Assembly: GCF_013415885.1 (NCBI RefSeq)
Contig: NZ_CP058910.1
Location: 4,154,001 to 4,218,000 of the forward strand
Length of the DNA stretch: 64,000 nucleotides
Direction: 5' to 3'
Origin: Halosimplex rubrum
GTDB taxonomy: Archaea; Halobacteriota; Halobacteria; Halobacteriales; Haloarculaceae
The position numbers and the translations under genes are program-made. Positions 33,989 to 42,950 of the stretch are shown here, piece by piece. The notes beneath the pieces are model-generated. The model was not told the DNA's origin. It saw only the letters and a program-made list of their open reading frames with translations, and made no database searches. Within the stretch, counting starts at the first letter, position 1; every line of letters starts with the position of its first letter.

Positions 33989-35585
33989 CGTCGCCCCCCG
34001 CGAGCGAGACGGCGCCCGGTCCCGTCCCGTCGCCGGCCGCGCCCGCCTCGTCGCGCGTCTCGAACTCGGCGAGGCGGTCGAGCAGGTCGTCGGTCCGCGT
34101 GGAGAGGTCGTCGGCGCGCTCGCGCACGCCGGCCATCGTCTCGGCGGTCTCGGCGGCGGTGTCGGCCAGTTCGTGCGAACGGTCGGCGACGCGGCGGGCG
34201 ACCTCGCCGACGGAGTCGACGGTCGCGGCGACCTCCTCGGTGGCGGCGGCGCCGTCGTCGGTGGCGCGGGCGATCTCGCCCATCGCGGCGTCGACGTCGT
34301 CGACGGTGTCGGTCAGCGAGTCAAGCGTCTCGCCGACGCCGGTCACCGTGTCGACGCTCGCGTCGATCCGGTCGCGGGTCCGGTCCATCTCGCCGGTCAC
34401 GTCGTCGACGTCGGCCCGTGCCCCCTCGACGATGGCCTCGATCTCGTCGATGGCGTCCTGGGTCTCCTCGGCGAGCTGCTTGACCTCGTCGGCGACGACG
34501 GCGAACCCGTCGCCGCCAACGTCCGCGTGGGAGGCCTCGATGTTGGCGTTCAGCGCGAGGATGTTGGTCTGCTCGGCGATGTCGTCGATGATGCCGGTCG
34601 TCGCCGCCACCTCGTCCATCCGGTCGTCGAGTTCGGTGACCAGCCGGTCGAGTTCGTCGACCGTCTCCTCGACGGTCTGGATGGCCGCGATGGCCTCCTC
34701 GGCGCGCTCGGCGCCGGTCGCGCCGACGTCGGAGGCCTCGGCGGCCTGGTCGGCGATCTCGTCGGTCGTCGCGGCGACCTCCTCGATCGTCGCCGAGAGG
34801 TCGTCGACCTCGGCGACGGCGCTCTCTAACTGTTCGGCCTGGTCTTCGAGGTCGGTCGCCAGCTCGCGGATGTCCGCTGCCAGCCGCTCGTTGAGGTCCT
34901 GGACCTCCGCGGACTCGGCGGCGACGGTCGTGCTCGACTCCTTGACGCGGTCGGCGAAGGTGCGGATCTCCTCGACGGTCTCGGAGAGGCCGTAGGTCAT
35001 CTCGTCGTAGGCGTCGGCGATCCGGTCGACCGCGTCGACGTCGGTGTCGGTCTCGAGGTCGCGCGTGAAGTCGCCCTCGGCGGCGGCGGTCATCGCGTCG
35101 CCGATGCGCTCGGCGTGGTCGAGCAGTTCCTCGTTGAACGCCTCGGCCTGTTCGGTCGCCGCTTCGGCCTCCTCACGGGCCCGTTCGGCCTCCTCGCGCG
35201 CTTCGTCGGACTCGTCGAAGGCCTCGCCGAGCGACCGACGCATGCTGTCGAAGGTGGTCGCGAGGCGACCGAACTCGTCGCCCCGGTCGACGTCGGCCGA
35301 GGCGTCGAGGTCGCCGTCCTCGACGGCCTCGGCCGCGTCGGTCAACCGGCGGAGCGCGACGGCCGCGTTGCCGCCGAGCACGATGGCCAGCAGTCCGAGA
35401 TTGAGGACGAGGACGAACAGCGTCCCCGCGATCCCGGAGACGCCCGCGGCCGACCCCGTCGCGGACGCCGCGTGGTCCGCGAACACCGCCCCCAGCGCCA
35501 CGGTCGCGGCGCCGGTCAGCGCGACCGCCGTAGCGATGCGCCGACTGTAGTGGTTTCCGATCGCTGATACTGTCGCCGTATTCAT
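33981..35585 (-). CDS. HtrII-like taxis transducer (methyl-accepting)
   Basis: 534 aa. TM1 (~17-35) and TM2 (~52-71) are joined by only ~17 residues, so there is no periplasmic ligand-binding domain, as in HtrII of N. pharaonis. TM2 holds LNLGLLAIVLGGNAA, close to the HtrII sequence, including Asn62 (HtrII Asn74). Two HAMP segments (~75-125, ~155-205), a long coiled coil, and the CheA/CheW-binding tip at ~335-370 (AEQTNILALNANIEASHAD). The tip has ASHA where AARA is usual, so a nearly invariant Arg is His353. The signal must come from the opsin-like partner encoded next. Confidence 0.92.
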   Translation of the reverse strand: MNTATVSAIGNHYSRRIATAVALTGAATVALGAVFADHAASATGSAAGVSGIAGTLFVLVLNLGLLAIVLGGNAAVALRRLTDAAEAVEDGDLDASADVDRGDEFGRLATTFDSMRRSLGEAFDESDEAREEAERAREEAEAATEQAEAFNEELLDHAERIGDAMTAAAEGDFTRDLETDTDVDAVDRIADAYDEMTYGLSETVEEIRTFADRVKESSTTVAAESAEVQDLNERLAADIRELATDLEDQAEQLESAVAEVDDLSATIEEVAATTDEIADQAAEASDVGATGAERAEEAIAAIQTVEETVDELDRLVTELDDRMDEVAATTGIIDDIAEQTNILALNANIEASHADVGGDGFAVVADEVKQLAEETQDAIDEIEAIVEGARADVDDVTGEMDRTRDRIDASVDTVTGVGETLDSLTDTVDDVDAAMGEIARATDDGAAATEEVAATVDSVGEVARRVADRSHELADTAAETAETMAGVRERADDLSTRTDDLLDRLAEFETRDEAGAAGDGTGPGAVSLAGGDDD

Positions 35586-35611
35586 CACTGGATCGGCGTT
35601 TCGTGAGCCCA

Positions 35612-35619
35612 CTTTTATT
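35612..35619 (-). promoter_or_regulatory. TATA box of the transducer/opsin-like operon
   Basis: AATAAAAG on the minus strand, about 30 bp before the transducer ATG at 35585, giving a near-leaderless mRNA. The surrounding 35600-35730 is distinctly A/T-rich for this genome. Confidence 0.55.
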
Positions 35620-35757
35620 CGTACCTCTCCGAGTATGCGTTCTGATAACGGATTTATTATAGAACGTTACCTAGAGGAGTATTGGCGTGGGAATCGAGGG
35701 GAAAGAGTCAGAATTGATATTTGAGGGGGGGCCTCCATCCCCGTCCTGTCCGCCGAA

Positions 35758-36305
35758 TTAGTCGTCGTCCAGCACGCCCTCGGCGACGGCCGTGTCGTCG
35801 ACGGCGGGGTCGTCGGCGGTCGACCGGAGCACGAACCGCTTGCCGTACTCCCCGCGGATCTGCTCGTGGGCGTACATCTCCGCGGCGGAGCACTGGATGG
35901 CGCCGCCCCCGTATCCCTCGTCGAGGTCCGACTCGACCACGTCGCCGACGGCGGCCTGCTGGGCGGAGTCGAGGTCGCCGTACTCACCCCCGTAGCGCTC
36001 GCCGGCGTAGTAGTCGCGCATGCGCTCGACTTTCAGATCGAGCGTGTCTGCGGTGTAATCGGCGCCGTAGTAGGCGCCGTTGCTCAGGATCGACCCGTGG
36101 TTCATCAGCCCGTCGCGCTGGAAGGCCTTCTCGCCCTCGCGGATGTCCGTGCCCGTCATCACCGTCTCGCCGTCGGGACCGACGACGTTCTCGGGGATCG
36201 GCGGTGGCTCCTGGTAGGCCAGCCACGCGCCGCCGGCCATCACCACCAGGTTGAACACGAAGACCGCTGCCAGTATCTTCGCGATCGTCGCCGTTCGACT
36301 TCCAT
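35758..36305 (-). pseudogene. norB (quinol nitric oxide reductase) 5' fragment
   Basis: Encodes only the N-terminal part of qNor: a membrane helix, GGAWLAYQEPPPIPENVVGP, then FQRDGLMNHGSILSNGAYYG, ADYTADTLDLKVERM and RMRDYYAGERYGGEYGD. It stops after ~165 codons, before any of the haem- and iron-binding helices of a ~750-residue enzyme; the last ~25 residues (from STADDPAVDD) are not NorB-like. An ATG at 36305 starts MEVERR, but one base is missing before TIAKILAAVFVFNL. Truncation plus a 5' frameshift make it non-functional. Confidence 0.75.
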
Positions 36306-36463
36306 GTGCGGGCGTCGGTCGTCCCTACTTACCAGTCCCCGTCCCGCTCTCGGCGACCGGCAACCGACCCGAACACGTTCGATCGGTCGGAGTCGCTACC
36401 GTGCGATCCGGGCACAATTCTGCAAAAAGTCGGCTCGGTCCGGCCGGCGGCTGGCTCCCCGAT

Positions 36464-37585
36464 TCAGAGGTCGGCCACGTCTTCGATCGCGTCGGTGAGT
36501 TCCTGAATACTCTCCAGGTCGTGTTCGCCCATGTGGCCGATGCGGAACGTCTGCTCGCCCAGCTGGGAGCCGTAGCCGTTCGAGAAGACGAAGTCGTACT
36601 CCTCGGAGACTTCCTCGATGGTCGCGGCCACGTCGATGTCCTGGGTGTTCTCGATGCAGGAGACCGTCTGGGAGCGGTAGCCCTCCTCGGCGAAGAGATC
36701 GAAGTGCTCCTCGGCCCAGTCGTGGACGTACTCGGTCATCTCCCGGTGGCGCTGGTCGCGGCCCTCGTGGCCCTCTTCGAGCATGTACTTCATCTGCTTG
36801 CGGTAGGCGAGCATGACCGGGATCGCGGGGGTCGAGTGAGTCTGACCCTTCCGGTCGTAGTAGTCGATGGTGCGCTGGAAGCCGCCGTACCACGAGGCCG
36901 AACCCTTGTCGAGTTCCCGGTCGTAGGCGTCGTCGCTGACGACGCAGACGGCGAGGCCCGGCGGCATGGCGAAGGCCTTCTGGGTCGAGGCGAAGATCAC
37001 GTCGATGTCGTGCTCGTCGATGTCGACGTAGTCGCCGCCCAGCGCGGAGACGGCGTCGACGACGAAGTAGGTGTCCGGGTAGTCGGCGACCACGTCGCCG
37101 ATCTCCTCTATCGGATTGCGGACGCCCGTCGAGGACTCGTTCATCACCGTCGCGACCACGTCGTAGTGTTTGTCGCTGTCCTCCAGTTCGGCGCGGATGT
37201 CCTCGGGCTTGATGGCCTCGCCCCAGTCGTACTCGAGGCGGTCGACATCCTTGCCGAGCCGTTCGGCGACGTTGGCGTGGCGCTCGCTGAAGCTCCCGCA
37301 GGTCGGCACGAGGATGTTCTCGTCGACGAGGTTGAGCGTCGACGCCTCCCAGAACTCGGTGCCCGACGCGGTGAGGATGACGACCTCGTTGTCGGTGCCG
37401 AGGAACTCCTTGGTGTCCTCGACGATGGTCGTGTAGAGGTCGGTCATCCGGTCCATGCGGTGGCCGAACATCGGCTGGGCCATCTCGTCGATGACGTCTT
37501 CGCGGACCTCGGTCGGGCCGGGGATGTACAGCGTCTTGTCGTCGTAGTCGCCTGTGTATTCCTGTTTTGTGGGCACGGAAACCAC
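36464..37585 (-). CDS. class V aminotransferase, alanine-glyoxylate type
   Basis: 373 aa. PLP lysine Lys203 in ASTQKAFAMPPG, with the cofactor aspartate in VVDAVSALGGDYVDI. N-terminal YIPGPTEVREDV and GHR (FGHRMDRM) are typical of serine-pyruvate and alanine-glyoxylate aminotransferases. It moves an amino group to glyoxylate or pyruvate, in glycine/serine metabolism. Start is GTG at 37585; a second GTG three codons later is equally possible. Confidence 0.88.
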   Translation of the reverse strand: MVSVPTKQEYTGDYDDKTLYIPGPTEVREDVIDEMAQPMFGHRMDRMTDLYTTIVEDTKEFLGTDNEVVILTASGTEFWEASTLNLVDENILVPTCGSFSERHANVAERLGKDVDRLEYDWGEAIKPEDIRAELEDSDKHYDVVATVMNESSTGVRNPIEEIGDVVADYPDTYFVVDAVSALGGDYVDIDEHDIDVIFASTQKAFAMPPGLAVCVVSDDAYDRELDKGSASWYGGFQRTIDYYDRKGQTHSTPAIPVMLAYRKQMKYMLEEGHEGRDQRHREMTEYVHDWAEEHFDLFAEEGYRSQTVSCIENTQDIDVAATIEEVSEEYDFVFSNGYGSQLGEQTFRIGHMGEHDLESIQELTDAIEDVADL

Positions 37586-37783
37586 CGTCTGTTACCGAAA
37601 CCGTCGGAGCGGGAGGGTATGGTAGTTTTGATGCCGGGGCGACACCGTCGACGCGGTCGACACAGTTCGTTCGAAACCGAGTGGTCGCGGACGCGACGAC
37701 AGCGGGAAGGAGACGGCGCGGAGCGAGCGCGATAGTGAAACCGACGGGTGACGACGGTACCGAAGACGGACGACCCGGCGGCG

Positions 37784-38185
37784 TCAGGACAGGTCGATGT
37801 TCGCGGAGTCGTCCGCGCGGTCGAACGTGACTTCGAGGATGCCGTTGTTGTACGACGCCGAGGCGGAGTGTTCGTCGACGCGGGCGGGGAGGCGAACCCG
37901 CTCGTGGTACTCGCGGGCGTCGCCGCCCGCGTCGAGGGTGAGCACTTCGCCGTCACAGCGCAGGTCGATGTCGCGCTTGTCGACGCCGGGGATGTCCGCG
38001 ACGACCCGCAGGGAGTCCTCGGCCTCGTACACGTCGAGGTGTACGTCCGCGCCCGACGGCTCCGAGGCGGCGGGCCCGCCGGCGCCGGCACCGCGAGCGC
38101 GGGCGTCGTCCATCACGTCGTTCATCATCCGCTCTATCTCCCGGAAGAACTCGTCGAAGGGGTCGTCGCGGTCGTCGCGTCGCAT
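37784..38185 (-). CDS. Hsp20/alpha-crystallin small heat-shock protein
   Basis: 133 aa. Alpha-crystallin domain from residue ~47 (VHLDVYEAEDSLRVVADIPGVDKRDIDL) with the strand YHERVRLPARVDEHSASASYNNGILEV. N-terminus has FDEFFREIERMMND for oligomerisation. Holdase chaperone that keeps unfolding proteins soluble. The C-terminal IxI motif is replaced by SANIDLS (I-D-L), which may weaken oligomer contacts. Start at MRRDDRDD. Confidence 0.92.
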   Translation of the reverse strand: MRRDDRDDPFDEFFREIERMMNDVMDDARARGAGAGGPAASEPSGADVHLDVYEAEDSLRVVADIPGVDKRDIDLRCDGEVLTLDAGGDAREYHERVRLPARVDEHSASASYNNGILEVTFDRADDSANIDLS

Positions 38186-38347
38186 GCCAGAGGCTATGTG
38201 GATCGGCGGCAAAAGCTTTCGGCTCGCGGATCCGCGACCGTGCGCGGCGGTGTGGGGGCGTCTCGGCCGTCTCCGGTCGGTCCGACGCCGAAGGGACGTG
38301 GCCACCGCGCTCACCTGCGCCGGACGCGCTCGGCGCCCTGACCGCGC

Positions 38348-39520
38348 TCACTCTGCGGCGTCGCGGACCGGCGCCTCGAAGCCGACGGCGTCGGCGTCCT
38401 CGGCAGCGCGGTCCGCGGCGGCGTCGAGGTCGAACGAGCGGACCACCTCGCCGTCGCGGACGAGCGGCTGGAGCAGCGCCTCGCCGTCGGGGCCGTCGGC
38501 GTCGGCGAGCCGGACGTGGTGGCCGCCGTCCGCCGTGCGGTACACCTCCTTCTTCCCGGTGAGCTTGCCGCGCTTGGCCGCGAGCTCGCCCTCGATTTCG
38601 ACGATATCCAGGGAGAAGTCCGTCGGGTCGGCGTTGCTGACGTGGCTCCCCACGCCGAACCCCTCGACGTACTCCCGGAGGTCGTGCAGTTCTTTCGGAC
38701 CGAGCCCGCCGCTGACGAAGATGCCCACGTCGTCGAACCCCTCGGCGTCGAGCGTCCAGCGCACCTCCCTGATGATGTGTTCGAAGTCGCCGCGCCGGGA
38801 CCCGGTGGTGTCGAGCCGCACCGATTCCAGGGCGTCGACGGCCTCGGCGGCCCGCACCGACTCGTCGACCTCGTCGCTGTAGGTGTCGACCAGGGCGACG
38901 CGGGGCACGTCGGGGCCGACCGCCTCGTCGAACGCCTGCCAGGCCGCCTCCTGCCCGCCGCGACCGAAGCAGATGACCAGCGCGTGGGGCATCGTCCCGC
39001 CGGCCTCGCGGCCGATCACCTCCCCGGCGGCGACGTTCGAGAAGCCGTCGAGCCCGCCCAGAATCGCCGAGCGCTCGACCATCGCGCCGATGGAGGGGTG
39101 GACGTGGCGCGACCCGAAACTCAACACCGTCGAGTCCGGCGCGGCCCGTCGCGCTTCGAGCGCCCCGGTCGCGACGCCCGTCGCGTGCGAGAGGAACCCC
39201 AGCAGCGCGGTTTCGAGCCGGCAGAACTCCAGATACGGTCCCTCGATGCGCATCACGGGGCCGCCGTCGAACAGCCGCCCCTCCCGCAACGCGTCCACGT
39301 CGACGGCCCGCCCCTCGAAGAGCCGGGCGGCGTCTTTCACGCCCGCGAGCAGTTCCCACTCGCCGGTAGCGAACTGGTCGGCGGTCACCTCGGCGACGAC
39401 GCGGGGGTTGCGGTCGGCGTGCTCCAGCGTCTCGACCGTCCGGTCGAAGTAGGCGTCCGTGGCTCGGCCCCCGGCGATGGCCTCCGGCGGGACGATGTCG
39501 AAGCCCGACTCGTCAGTCAT
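38348..39520 (-). CDS. pncB: nicotinate phosphoribosyltransferase
   Basis: 390 aa. RATDAYFDRTVETL, HVHPSIGAMVERSAILGG, the phosphate-loop region VSGGLGPKELHDL and FGVGSHVSNADPTDF are conserved in NAPRTases of the archaeal type. It makes nicotinate mononucleotide from nicotinate and PRPP, the next step after nicotinamidase; a nicotinamidase-like gene is at 14786. The C-terminal HHVRLADADGPDGEALLQPLVRDGEV is the usual small domain. Confidence 0.93.
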   Translation of the reverse strand: MTDESGFDIVPPEAIAGGRATDAYFDRTVETLEHADRNPRVVAEVTADQFATGEWELLAGVKDAARLFEGRAVDVDALREGRLFDGGPVMRIEGPYLEFCRLETALLGFLSHATGVATGALEARRAAPDSTVLSFGSRHVHPSIGAMVERSAILGGLDGFSNVAAGEVIGREAGGTMPHALVICFGRGGQEAAWQAFDEAVGPDVPRVALVDTYSDEVDESVRAAEAVDALESVRLDTTGSRRGDFEHIIREVRWTLDAEGFDDVGIFVSGGLGPKELHDLREYVEGFGVGSHVSNADPTDFSLDIVEIEGELAAKRGKLTGKKEVYRTADGGHHVRLADADGPDGEALLQPLVRDGEVVRSFDLDAAADRAAEDADAVGFEAPVRDAAE

Positions 39521-39633
39521 GGGCTGTCTTCCGGGGCGAGCGCCAAAAACCGTCCGCGTTCGAGTCGAGCGTCGGTCCCGAGGATCCGACGGGTCGGCGG
39601 GACGCCGGCCGGTCGCCGGGGCGCCGGCCCCGC

Positions 39634-40986
39634 CTACCGCGAGCGCGAGTGAACCGCACGCAGCCCGTCGACGGTGGGCGCGTTGACGACCCGAACCGTG
39701 TCGCCGTTCCGAACGACGCGGAACGCGTCGGCGAACTCGCCGTCGGGGACGACGTAGACGTTCCCGCGCGGGTTGCGTGCGTCGTGGGTCTCCAGCACCT
39801 CGCGGTAGGCCGACGCGAACTGTTCGGCGTCGCGCTCGGAGTCCCAGGCGGTCTCCCAGACGTAGGCGCCGGTCGTCCCGTTCGTGTAGGGGACGACGCT
39901 GTCGCCGCCCCAGCCGGCGGACGGGTCAGAGTCGTAGCCGTAGCGGTTCTCGGGGTCGACGGCGCCGTTGTGGACGAGCATGGCGTAGATGGACGCCTCG
40001 CCGACGGTGTCGGCGACGGGGTCGACGTCGAAGCGGCGCCACTCCCCGTTCGAGCGGTCGGCGACGGTCACGTTCACGGGGTCCTCGTCGGGGTACAGCT
40101 GGGGATGGATCAGCTGTTCGGTGCTCTCCGGGCGGGCGTCGTAGAGCTCGTTGACGCCGTCCCAGCCGCTCTGGGCGCGCACCTGGTCGACGAACTGCGA
40201 GCCCGCCGCGTAGGGCGTGTAGATGGTCAGAAACAGGCCGCGGTTGTAGTCGCTGCTCGCGGAGCCGCCCCCGCCGCCGGCGTCGGGCTTGGGGATACAG
40301 GCCCACTCGCTCCCGCAGCGGTTCTCGTAGAGGGCGTCGACGTAGCGGGCGTCGCCCTCGGTGACGCCGCGGTTGGCGAGTTGCTGGTCCTGGGTCTCGC
40401 CGTCGGCCCCGAAGCCGAAGTGCTGGTCCTGCAGGGCGTGGACGAGTTCGTGGGCCAGCGTCGTCCGGTCGATGGTCGGGGTCTCAGAGTCGCTGACGAG
40501 GACGATGGCGTCCTCCCCGGGCGAGTAGGCGCCCTGGATCGACTGGCCCAGCGTCTCGTCGGAGGAGTTCGAGAACGACGAGCGCTCGCCGACGATGAAC
40601 AGCGACTCCCAGACCTGGTCGTTCCACCGGGAGTGGGTCGCCGACCCGTTGCCGCCGCCGCTCCGGTTGGCGAGGTACTGCTCGCGACTGAGCACGTCGA
40701 CCGGCACCGTCGAGTTGAACTCCAGGTCGCGGATCCGCTCGACGCGGGCCATCGTGCGGGCGACGATCGCCTCGCGCTCGGTGGCGTTGTAGCCGTCGCC
40801 GCTGGTCACGTTCACCGGGTCGTCGTACCAGTAGCCGTTCTCCCACCCGATGCGGTCGCTGTCGGGGTCGCCCTCGGGGTGACCGCCGCCCAGCGACTCG
40901 AAGGCGGTACAGCCCGCGAGGAGCGCGAGGACGGCCACCGCCGCGACTGCGACGCGCAGGCGCGATTCGGGTCCGAGCCCTGCCAT
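39634..40986 (-). CDS. Hvo_1808-type surface lipoprotein with HExxH
   Basis: 450 aa. N-terminal signal with lipobox ALLAGC, no twin arginine, so Sec-type. Contains TLAHELVHALQDQ, a zincin HExxH motif, at about residue 175. The rest has IGWENGYWYDD, many N-glycosylation sequons (NVT, NRS, NGS, NAT) and a C-terminal RVVNAPTVDGLRAV block. A haloarchaeal cell-surface family, probably a metalloprotease or derived from one. Tandem paralogue of the next gene, with 9 bp between them. Confidence 0.85.
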   Translation of the reverse strand: MAGLGPESRLRVAVAAVAVLALLAGCTAFESLGGGHPEGDPDSDRIGWENGYWYDDPVNVTSGDGYNATEREAIVARTMARVERIRDLEFNSTVPVDVLSREQYLANRSGGGNGSATHSRWNDQVWESLFIVGERSSFSNSSDETLGQSIQGAYSPGEDAIVLVSDSETPTIDRTTLAHELVHALQDQHFGFGADGETQDQQLANRGVTEGDARYVDALYENRCGSEWACIPKPDAGGGGGSASSDYNRGLFLTIYTPYAAGSQFVDQVRAQSGWDGVNELYDARPESTEQLIHPQLYPDEDPVNVTVADRSNGEWRRFDVDPVADTVGEASIYAMLVHNGAVDPENRYGYDSDPSAGWGGDSVVPYTNGTTGAYVWETAWDSERDAEQFASAYREVLETHDARNPRGNVYVVPDGEFADAFRVVRNGDTVRVVNAPTVDGLRAVHSRSR

Positions 40987-40995
40987 CGAGGGGAC

Positions 40996-42846
40996 TCACT
41001 CCCTCCGCCGCCCGAGGAGGGCGACGAGCGCGAGCGCGACGAGCGCACCGGCGAGCCCGAAGCCGGGACCGCCCGACGCGGTGGTCTCGGCGGGCGCGTC
41101 GGTCGCCCCGCCGTCGTCCGCGTCGCCGTCACCGCCTGCGTCCGCGCCATCGTCGGTCATCGGTTCCTCGGTCGCGGTGTCGGTGGCGGTCGCGGTGTCC
41201 GAGTCGGTGTCGGGCGCGTCGGTCGCCGTCCCCTCGGCGTCGGTGGTCGTCTCGGTCCCGTCCGAGTCGGTCGCGGTCGCCGCGGCGGTGTCGGTCTCGT
41301 TCGACTCGGCGGCCGGCGCCGCGCCGGCGCGGACGGCGCTCAGTCCCTCGACCGTGGGCGCGTTGACGAGCGTCACCGTCGTGCCGGTGTGGTTGACGTA
41401 GAAGGCGTCGGCGTAGGAGCCGTCGGCGATCCGGTAGGTGTTCGCGCTGTCGTCGACGGACTGGGCGCCGTAGTAGTCGAGCAGCATCGAGTACCCCTCG
41501 ACGAAGTCGGCGGCGTCGCCCTCGGAGTCCCAGACGGTCTTCCAGACGTAGCCGGTCTCGTTGGTCTCCGCAGAGTCGTCAGTGACGTAGGGGTACAGTC
41601 GGTCACCGTCCCAGCCGTCGGTGTACTGGGTCGAGTAGTTGATCGGGTCGTAGCTGCTGAGCGCCCCGCCGGCGGAGAGGTTGAAGAACGACTGCGGTCC
41701 GACCACCGGCGCTCGGGTCCGTTCCGAGTCGTAGTACGGGTAGAACAGCATCGTCGCCAGGCCCGCCTCGCCGAACTGCGCGTAGTCCACGGTGCCGTTC
41801 TCCAGGTGCGGGACGGTCCAGTCGGCGCCGGACGTGTCCGCGAAGCTCACGTTCGTCGGCTCGTCCTCGCCGTACTTTTCGGGGTGGATGGTCTGTTCGG
41901 TGCTCGCGGGCGGGTTCTCGTAGACGGCGTTGACGCCCTCCCAGCCCTCGGCCCGGTAGATCCGGTCGACGAACTTCGGGCCGTCGCTGTAGGGCTGGTA
42001 GGTCACGAGGTACATCCCGTAGTGGATGGCGGACTGACCGCCGCTCCCGCCGCCGGGCTGCATCTGCGGCATCAGACAGTCCCACTCGGCGCCACAGCGC
42101 TGGCTGTACAGCTTGTCGACGAGGTTCCCGTCGCCTTCGATGATACCGTCTCTCGCGTTGTGCAGTTCCTCGGTGTACTGGTCGAACCCGGAGATGTTGT
42201 AGCGCTGGTCCTGCAGCGCGTGGAACAGCTCCTGGGAGAGCGTGATCTCGTTCATCTTCGGCGCGGTGGTGTTCTCCGAGACGATGACGATCCGCTCCTC
42301 GGTGGGGCTGTAGTAGCCGCCGACGCTCGCGCCGGTGTTCGACTCCTGGACGGAGATGGCGTCCGTGTTCTCGCCGACCATCAGCATGGCCTCCCACTTG
42401 ACGTTCTGGTGGAGGCTCCCGTTGGTCGTCGTGTTGTAGCTCGTGTTGGCGCTGAACTTCTCGCGGGAGACGACGTCGACCGGAACCGTCTCGTTGAATT
42501 CAAGCTCGCGGATCTGCTCGACGCGTGCCATCCCGCGGGCGACCACGGCGTCGAGCTCCGTGTCGTTGAGGCCGTCCGAGCGGTCGACCTGGATCGACTC
42601 GTTGTACCAGCAGCCGTTCTCCCAGCCGAGCGTGTCCGTGTGCGGGTTGCCCGGCGCCGACCCGTTCGAGACGGGCGCGCAGGCGTCGTCGCTCTGGCGG
42701 GCGTCGGTGGACGAGGCGCCTTCGGCGTTCGAGGACCGATCCGTCGTCGCGGCGTCGACCGGGTCGGCGGCGGCCGCGGCGGGGAGGGCGGCCACCGCGG
42801 ACAGCACGACCAGCCCGGCGACGACTACGGAGAGGGCGGAACGCAT
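40996..42846 (-). CDS. Hvo_1808-type surface protein, PGF-CTERM anchored
   Basis: 616 aa. Sec signal peptide at 1-27. It shares LGWENGCWYN, VEQIRELEFNETVPVDV, ALQDQRYN and VTLVNAPTVEGLSAVR with its neighbour, but the zincin motif reads SQELFHALQDQ, with Gln in place of the first His, so metal binding is doubtful. A ~90-residue Thr/Asp/Glu-rich stalk precedes a PGF-CTERM signal (GGPGFGLAGALVAL) and an RRRE tail for archaeosortase processing and lipid attachment. First gene of the pair. Confidence 0.88.
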   Translation of the reverse strand: MRSALSVVVAGLVVLSAVAALPAAAAADPVDAATTDRSSNAEGASSTDARQSDDACAPVSNGSAPGNPHTDTLGWENGCWYNESIQVDRSDGLNDTELDAVVARGMARVEQIRELEFNETVPVDVVSREKFSANTSYNTTTNGSLHQNVKWEAMLMVGENTDAISVQESNTGASVGGYYSPTEERIVIVSENTTAPKMNEITLSQELFHALQDQRYNISGFDQYTEELHNARDGIIEGDGNLVDKLYSQRCGAEWDCLMPQMQPGGGSGGQSAIHYGMYLVTYQPYSDGPKFVDRIYRAEGWEGVNAVYENPPASTEQTIHPEKYGEDEPTNVSFADTSGADWTVPHLENGTVDYAQFGEAGLATMLFYPYYDSERTRAPVVGPQSFFNLSAGGALSSYDPINYSTQYTDGWDGDRLYPYVTDDSAETNETGYVWKTVWDSEGDAADFVEGYSMLLDYYGAQSVDDSANTYRIADGSYADAFYVNHTGTTVTLVNAPTVEGLSAVRAGAAPAAESNETDTAAATATDSDGTETTTDAEGTATDAPDTDSDTATATDTATEEPMTDDGADAGGDGDADDGGATDAPAETTASGGPGFGLAGALVALALVALLGRRRE

Positions 42847-42950
42847 TGCTACCGGAACATAGGAGGGGGGACATAAAAATCGCCGCACTGTCGGCCGACG
42901 CGGGCGTGCGGACCGACGGGCTTAATCCCCGGTGTCCGCTACTCCCGACC

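Noticed and set aside
39649-42876. A 1075-codon open frame on the plus strand
   Set aside because: It is antisense to the two Hvo_1808-type surface proteins, whose signal peptides, motifs and anchors are clear. High G+C leaves antisense frames open.
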